Shown: one piece after another, positions 5,390-7,856 of the stretch
Position numbering within the stretch: position 1 is the stretch's first letter
Layout: every line of letters starts with the position of its first letter
Assembly (NCBI GenBank): GCA_030608765.1
Contig: JAUWDN010000032.1
Location: forward strand, 1 to 7,856
Length of the DNA stretch: 7,856 bases
Direction: 5' to 3'
Source of the DNA: Promethearchaeota archaeon
GTDB lineage: Archaea > Asgardarchaeota > Lokiarchaeia > Sigynarchaeales > SOKP01
Notes under the pieces: generated by a model
What the model saw: only the letters and a program-made list of their open reading frames with translations
Told to the model about the DNA's origin: nothing
Databases searched by the model: none
Translations under genes and position numbers: made by a program

Positions 5390-6142
5390 TTATTCTAATT
5401 CTGGTAAACTAATTTCAGATTGGTCTTCTCCTAAGATAAAAGTATAGTCATAAAGGGTTTCAGTATGCTCTGAGTTATGCTGTATAGATACTGTACTTGC
5501 TTTCGGACCGAATCGCTTTAAAATAGTTGTGACTTTTCCTACTTGTCCAATATTTTTCCCGGACATGATTATTGCTAAATTTCCTTCTTTGAACTTTAAA
5601 ACTTTAAGAATTTCTTGCTCAGGAACGGAAATTTTTAATACATCCATTCTTTTGTAAATATCCTCTTTAGTATTTCTCGGATCCTTAACCCGTATAAAGA
5701 TATTTCTTCCGTCATGTAAGTTTAATTGTATATGGCCTCCCTTTAATGTGGATTTCTCAGTAATTCTACACAATTTAAATGCACTTTCTGCTTCAGGTAT
5801 TTCGTGTAAAATTAATCCGTGGTGAGAATCTGGAAGAATTCTATAATGTTTGTTCATCTTTTCTATACTTAATACATCCATCAAACCTACAGGATATGTT
5901 TTATCTTTAACGATTTTTCCATCTACTTTAAACTTCCCTAACCCAATTAGTTTTTTTGCTTCTCTATGGTTATCTACTATTTTTAAAAGATCCCTAACGA
6001 TATGTAATAATGGCAAACAGAATCTACTGGGGTGAGGTCCCGGCGATGGTGCCATAAAGAATTTGCCATGCTTTCTTTTTATTTGTAAAAACTTGGGCGT
6101 ATTAAGTCTTTTTGACGATCTTGTACCACCATGTCTAGTCAT
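5390..6142 (-). CDS. rps4e: 30S ribosomal protein eS4 (S4e)
   Basis: eS4 is specific to archaea and eukaryotes; 250 residues, close to the family norm. Domains in order: the N-terminal motif RHGGTRSSKRLNTPK (3-17) with FFMAPSPGPHP (28-38); an S4 RNA-binding domain (about 41-95) with REAKKLIGLGKFKVDGKI (60-77); a central beta domain (96-170) with HDGRNI; and a C-terminal KOW-like segment (about 186-208), GNLAIIMSGKNIGQVGKV. The last residues are acidic (GEDQSEISLPELE). The ATG at 6142 abuts the rpl24 stop TAG with no gap, and its purine-rich SD (GAGGAGGAAGAG) is within the Glu-rich end of rpl24, so translation is probably coupled. Confidence 0.97.
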   Translation of the reverse strand: MTRHGGTRSSKRLNTPKFLQIKRKHGKFFMAPSPGPHPSRFCLPLLHIVRDLLKIVDNHREAKKLIGLGKFKVDGKIVKDKTYPVGLMDVLSIEKMNKHYRILPDSHHGLILHEIPEAESAFKLCRITEKSTLKGGHIQLNLHDGRNIFIRVKDPRNTKEDIYKRMDVLKISVPEQEILKVLKFKEGNLAIIMSGKNIGQVGKVTTILKRFGPKASTVSIQHNSEHTETLYDYTFILGEDQSEISLPELE

Positions 6143-6574
6143 CTATTTCTCTTCCTCCTCCTTTTGTTTTTTTGGAGCCCTAAGCTCATCATCTCTGAAT
6201 CCAAAGACAGCTTTACGATCAATCATGCTTGCTCTCCATGGGTCCATTTTCTTCTCTTTATGAAATTTTGTTACTACTAATTTTGAAATGTGAATCGCGG
6301 GATGAAATTGGGTTCCATCTGCTTTGTCAAAAGTCGCTTCTTTTATTTTTGCTCGCTGATTTTTAGTGATTTCGATAACTTCGCCTTCAAAATCAGTAAA
6401 CTCCCCTTTAACTATTTTAACTGAATCGCCCACTCTCAAGGGAATATTTTTTATCCCATACTCTTCTCTTAAGAAATCTGCAACTCTGGCAGACAATAAC
6501 TTTGACCGTTGATGATTCTTATATTGAAATAATGCTTTCCTCTGTCTCCGAGGCTGTTTTGAATTAACTTTCAT
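6143..6574 (-). CDS. rpl24: 50S ribosomal protein uL24 (L24)
   Basis: uL24 of the archaeal/eukaryotic (L26-like) kind, 143 residues; it initiates large-subunit assembly in related systems. The N-terminus MKVNSKQPRRQRKALF is the family signature. A KOW motif spans about 46-73 (LRVGDSVKIVKGEFTDFEG), followed by DGTQFHPAIHISKLVVTKF (86-104). The C-terminal 35 residues (KKMDPWRASMIDRK, then charged, ending KKQKEEEEK) extend past the core. The start is placed at ATG 6574 rather than the upstream GTG 6583. AGAGTG, which contains that GTG, is the SD site 6 bases before ATG, and relatives start at the same point. Confidence 0.96.
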   Translation of the reverse strand: MKVNSKQPRRQRKALFQYKNHQRSKLLSARVADFLREEYGIKNIPLRVGDSVKIVKGEFTDFEGEVIEITKNQRAKIKEATFDKADGTQFHPAIHISKLVVTKFHKEKKMDPWRASMIDRKAVFGFRDDELRAPKKQKEEEEK

Positions 6575-6580
6575 TTTTTT

Positions 6581-6586
6581 CACTCT
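6581..6586 (-). promoter_or_regulatory. Ribosome binding site of rpl24
   Basis: Minus-strand AGAGTG followed by six A and then ATG 6574. The GTG inside it could be miscalled as a start. Confidence 0.6.
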
Positions 6587-6595
6587 TTTTTTTAA

Positions 6596-7021
6596 CTAAA
6601 TAATTAATGAAGAAATGGAGGCTAAACGGGGAAATAATTCCGCAGCTTCTCTTGCTATCGGTCCACGAATCTCTGTAGCTTTAGGATCGCCTTCTCTGGT
6701 TATTAACACACCAGCATTATCTTCAAAAGACAATCTAGTTCCGTCTTTTCTTCTATATATCATTTTTTGCCGAACTATTACTGCTTTCAATATATTTCCG
6801 CGTAAATCTGGACGGCCTTTTTTAATAGTTACCGTACAAACAGAGCCTACAGAAGCTTTTGGTAACCTCCTTAATCGAGTCTTTGAACCATCAACGTTAA
6901 TAATTTGCGCTATTTTAGCGCCTGAATTATCCGTAATAAAAATTTTTGAACCATTTTGTACACCATAACTAGTTCTTGGTTTAACTTGCCTTTTTCCTCC
7001 AAGTTTTCTTCGAGTTCCCAT
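6596..7021 (-). CDS. rpl14: 50S ribosomal protein uL14 (L14)
   Basis: Large-subunit protein uL14 (eukaryotic L23-like), 141 residues, the usual archaeal length. It lies at the subunit interface and takes part in bridges with 16S rRNA. Motifs: ITDNSGAKIAQIINV (29-43), TRLRRLPKASVGSVCTVTIKKGRPDLR (48-74), AVIVRQKMIYRRKDGTRLSFEDNAGVLI (80-107) and GPIAREAAELFPRLAS (120-135). The N-terminal extension (residues 1-22) is basic. The ATG directly follows the rps17 stop TAG (no gap), with GGGGCG 6 bases upstream acting as a weak SD; coupling to rps17 is likely. Confidence 0.97.
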   Translation of the reverse strand: MGTRRKLGGKRQVKPRTSYGVQNGSKIFITDNSGAKIAQIINVDGSKTRLRRLPKASVGSVCTVTIKKGRPDLRGNILKAVIVRQKMIYRRKDGTRLSFEDNAGVLITREGDPKATEIRGPIAREAAELFPRLASISSLII

Positions 7022-7372
7022 CTAAGCCGCCCCAGATTTTATTTTGTCTAGTACTATGAAAGCTTTTGTTTTAGAAAGTTTTCTACTTTCTCCAACTCTT
7101 ACTAAATCCCCTACCTCAATTTCATTATTAAGACATTCAGGTAGATGACACGCTAATCTCGAGTTACGCCTTTCATACCTTTGATATTTTCTAATAAATT
7201 GAACATAATCTTGCCTAATAATTACAGTGTTTTTTGATTTTTTGTTAACAACCACTCCTTGAGTAATTTTTCCTCTGATTCGTGTTTTCCCATGGAAGGG
7301 GCAATCTTTATCACTACACTCACGCGTAGTTGGTGGATTAACTCCAGGAATACCAATATTTCTAACACTCAT
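7022..7372 (-). CDS. rps17: 30S ribosomal protein uS17 (S17)
   Basis: Small-subunit protein uS17 (eukaryotic S11-like), 116 residues, binding the 5' domain of 16S rRNA. The archaeal/eukaryotic N-terminal extension contains CSDKDCPFHGK (19-29). The OB-fold core carries GKITQGVVVNKKSKNTVIIRQ (34-54), RKYQRYERRNSRL (61-73), and GDLVRVGESRKLSKTKAFIV (88-107). The region usually written HNPPC is here ACHLPEC (74-80), with one additional Cys. The start at ATG 7372 overlaps no gene; it is 1 base after the rnp1 stop, with CGATG about 7 bases upstream as a weak SD. Confidence 0.97.
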   Translation of the reverse strand: MSVRNIGIPGVNPPTTRECSDKDCPFHGKTRIRGKITQGVVVNKKSKNTVIIRQDYVQFIRKYQRYERRNSRLACHLPECLNNEIEVGDLVRVGESRKLSKTKAFIVLDKIKSGAA

Positions 7373-7373
7373 T

Positions 7374-7667
7374 TTATTTCATCGACCATTTCTTTTTTTT
7401 TAAACTTCTTAATCTGTTTTCAGGAATGCCTATTATTTTTGATCCGTTCACTTCTAGCGTTCCATCATTTAGCTTGAATCTAAAAATATAATCTTTTTTG
7501 ATATATTTTTTTATTATTTTATTTTTTTCTGATATTAACATATTCTGGGTATCATCAATTACCACACCAGCATCTAAGAATTTAGTATTAGCAGGTTTTG
7601 ATTTAAGCCTAGCTTCTACTTCAAAGCCAATTAAATCGTGGTAAATCAGATATTTTGGGCTTATCAT
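7374..7667 (-). CDS. rnp1: RNase P protein component 1 (Rpp29/Pop4 family)
   Basis: A protein subunit of archaeal RNase P, which removes the 5' leader from precursor tRNAs; it is related to eukaryotic Rpp29/Pop4 and pairs with Rpp21. It has 97 residues, the usual archaeal size. Motifs: HDLIGFEVE (10-18), GVVIDDTQNMLI (34-45), the strand YIFRFKL (60-66) and VNGSKIIGIPENR (73-85), with a basic end (KKKKW). The fold is an Sm-like beta barrel. ATG 7667 lies 11 bases after the rpl29 stop, with only a weak SD (AGTTGA). Its place between uL29 and uS17 is the common archaeal arrangement and ties tRNA processing to ribosome production. Confidence 0.93.
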   Translation of the reverse strand: MISPKYLIYHDLIGFEVEARLKSKPANTKFLDAGVVIDDTQNMLISEKNKIIKKYIKKDYIFRFKLNDGTLEVNGSKIIGIPENRLRSLKKKKWSMK

Positions 7668-7678
7668 TATTAATTCAA

Positions 7679-7856
7679 CTATTTTTCTTCGTTTTTTACA
7701 GTAAGAATCCTCGCTATTTGCTTTCTTAGCAGTTTTGCTTTCGCGGGGTTGTCTGAGATGCCACCACCAGTTTGTTGGCTGTATAACATCATTAATTCTT
7801 CTCTTAATGTTATTAAATTCCTTTCTTTTTCTCGTTCGTCCATTTCTCGGACCTTT
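7679..7856 (-). CDS. rpl29: 50S ribosomal protein uL29 (L29), 5' end outside window
   Basis: C-terminal 58 residues of uL29, a short helical hairpin protein at the peptide exit tunnel and part of the docking site for the signal recognition particle. The visible sequence includes KVREMDEREKERNLITLREEL, then MMLYSQQTGGGISDNPAKAK and LLRKQIARILTV before a charged end. The two long helices separated by the Gly-rich N-P loop, with the ending R-K-Q-I-A-R-I-L-T-V, are diagnostic. The frame is open at the right edge, with an estimated 8 to 12 residues missing. The ATG near the edge (7840-7842) is internal: the upstream KVRE is conserved. It is probably preceded by rps3 outside the window. Confidence 0.9.
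   Translation of the reverse strand, partial: KVREMDEREKERNLITLREELMMLYSQQTGGGISDNPAKAKLLRKQIARILTVKNEEK

Noticed and set aside
6575..6583. rpl24 starting at GTG 6583
   Set aside because: The GTG is part of the AGAGTG SD 6 bases before ATG 6574, and uL24 relatives start at MKxxSKQPR.
6615..6968. Long plus-strand open frame opposite rpl14 (117 codons), and similar antisense frames elsewhere
   Set aside because: They lie wholly opposite well-conserved ribosomal genes, have no SD sites or family resemblance, and are shadows of the coding strand.
1..7856. CRISPR arrays, insertion sequences, tRNA or rRNA genes, defence systems
   Set aside because: None is visible; the window is nearly filled by the ribosomal cluster and shows no direct or inverted repeats of note.

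Overview
The window is the conserved archaeal spc-type ribosomal protein cluster, on the minus strand from the right edge down to position 328. It is followed at the left by the end of an unrelated, convergent plus-strand membrane protein gene. The archaeal assignment rests on archaeal/eukaryotic-type proteins (eS4, eL32, eL19, zinc-type uS14, the RNase P protein Rpp29) in the canonical archaeal order, and on Shine-Dalgarno (SD) sites of the GAGGTG/GGTGAT type. The DNA is AT-rich. The lineage cannot be fixed from this window; an Asgard-like or other low-GC archaeon is possible, but that is only a guess.

In transcription order (right to left) the genes are: rpl29 (5' end cut by the window edge), rnp1, rps17, rpl14, rpl24, rps4e, rpl5, rps14 (48 codons), rps8, rpl6, rpl32e, rpl19e, rpl18, rps5, rpl30, rpl15. 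Gaps are from 0 to about 35 bases and no internal promoter is evident, so this looks like one polycistronic unit. It supplies large- and small-subunit proteins in concert, plus one subunit of the tRNA-processing enzyme RNase P. The promoter lies outside the window. The cluster ends at rpl15; secY, the usual next gene, is not adjacent. A 51-base AT-rich gap (277-327) with T-runs separates rpl15 from the convergent gene, which resembles the C-terminus of an ECF-type transporter S component.

The most notable observation concerns translation starts. Most genes start at ATG 6 to 8 bases after a GGTG-like core. Two genes, rps8 and rpl15, have no ATG, GTG or TTG at the place fixed by both protein homology and SD spacing. 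Instead they have ATA (rps8, 4560-4562) and ATT (rpl15, 808-810), each 6 to 7 bases after a strong SD and each followed by a conserved N-terminus that the first downstream ATG would remove. Two such cases within 4 kb suggest natural use of near-cognate AUA/AUU initiation in ribosomal protein genes, although sequence error must be excluded. The starts of rpl30 and rpl24 are placed at internal ATGs for the same SD and homology reasons.
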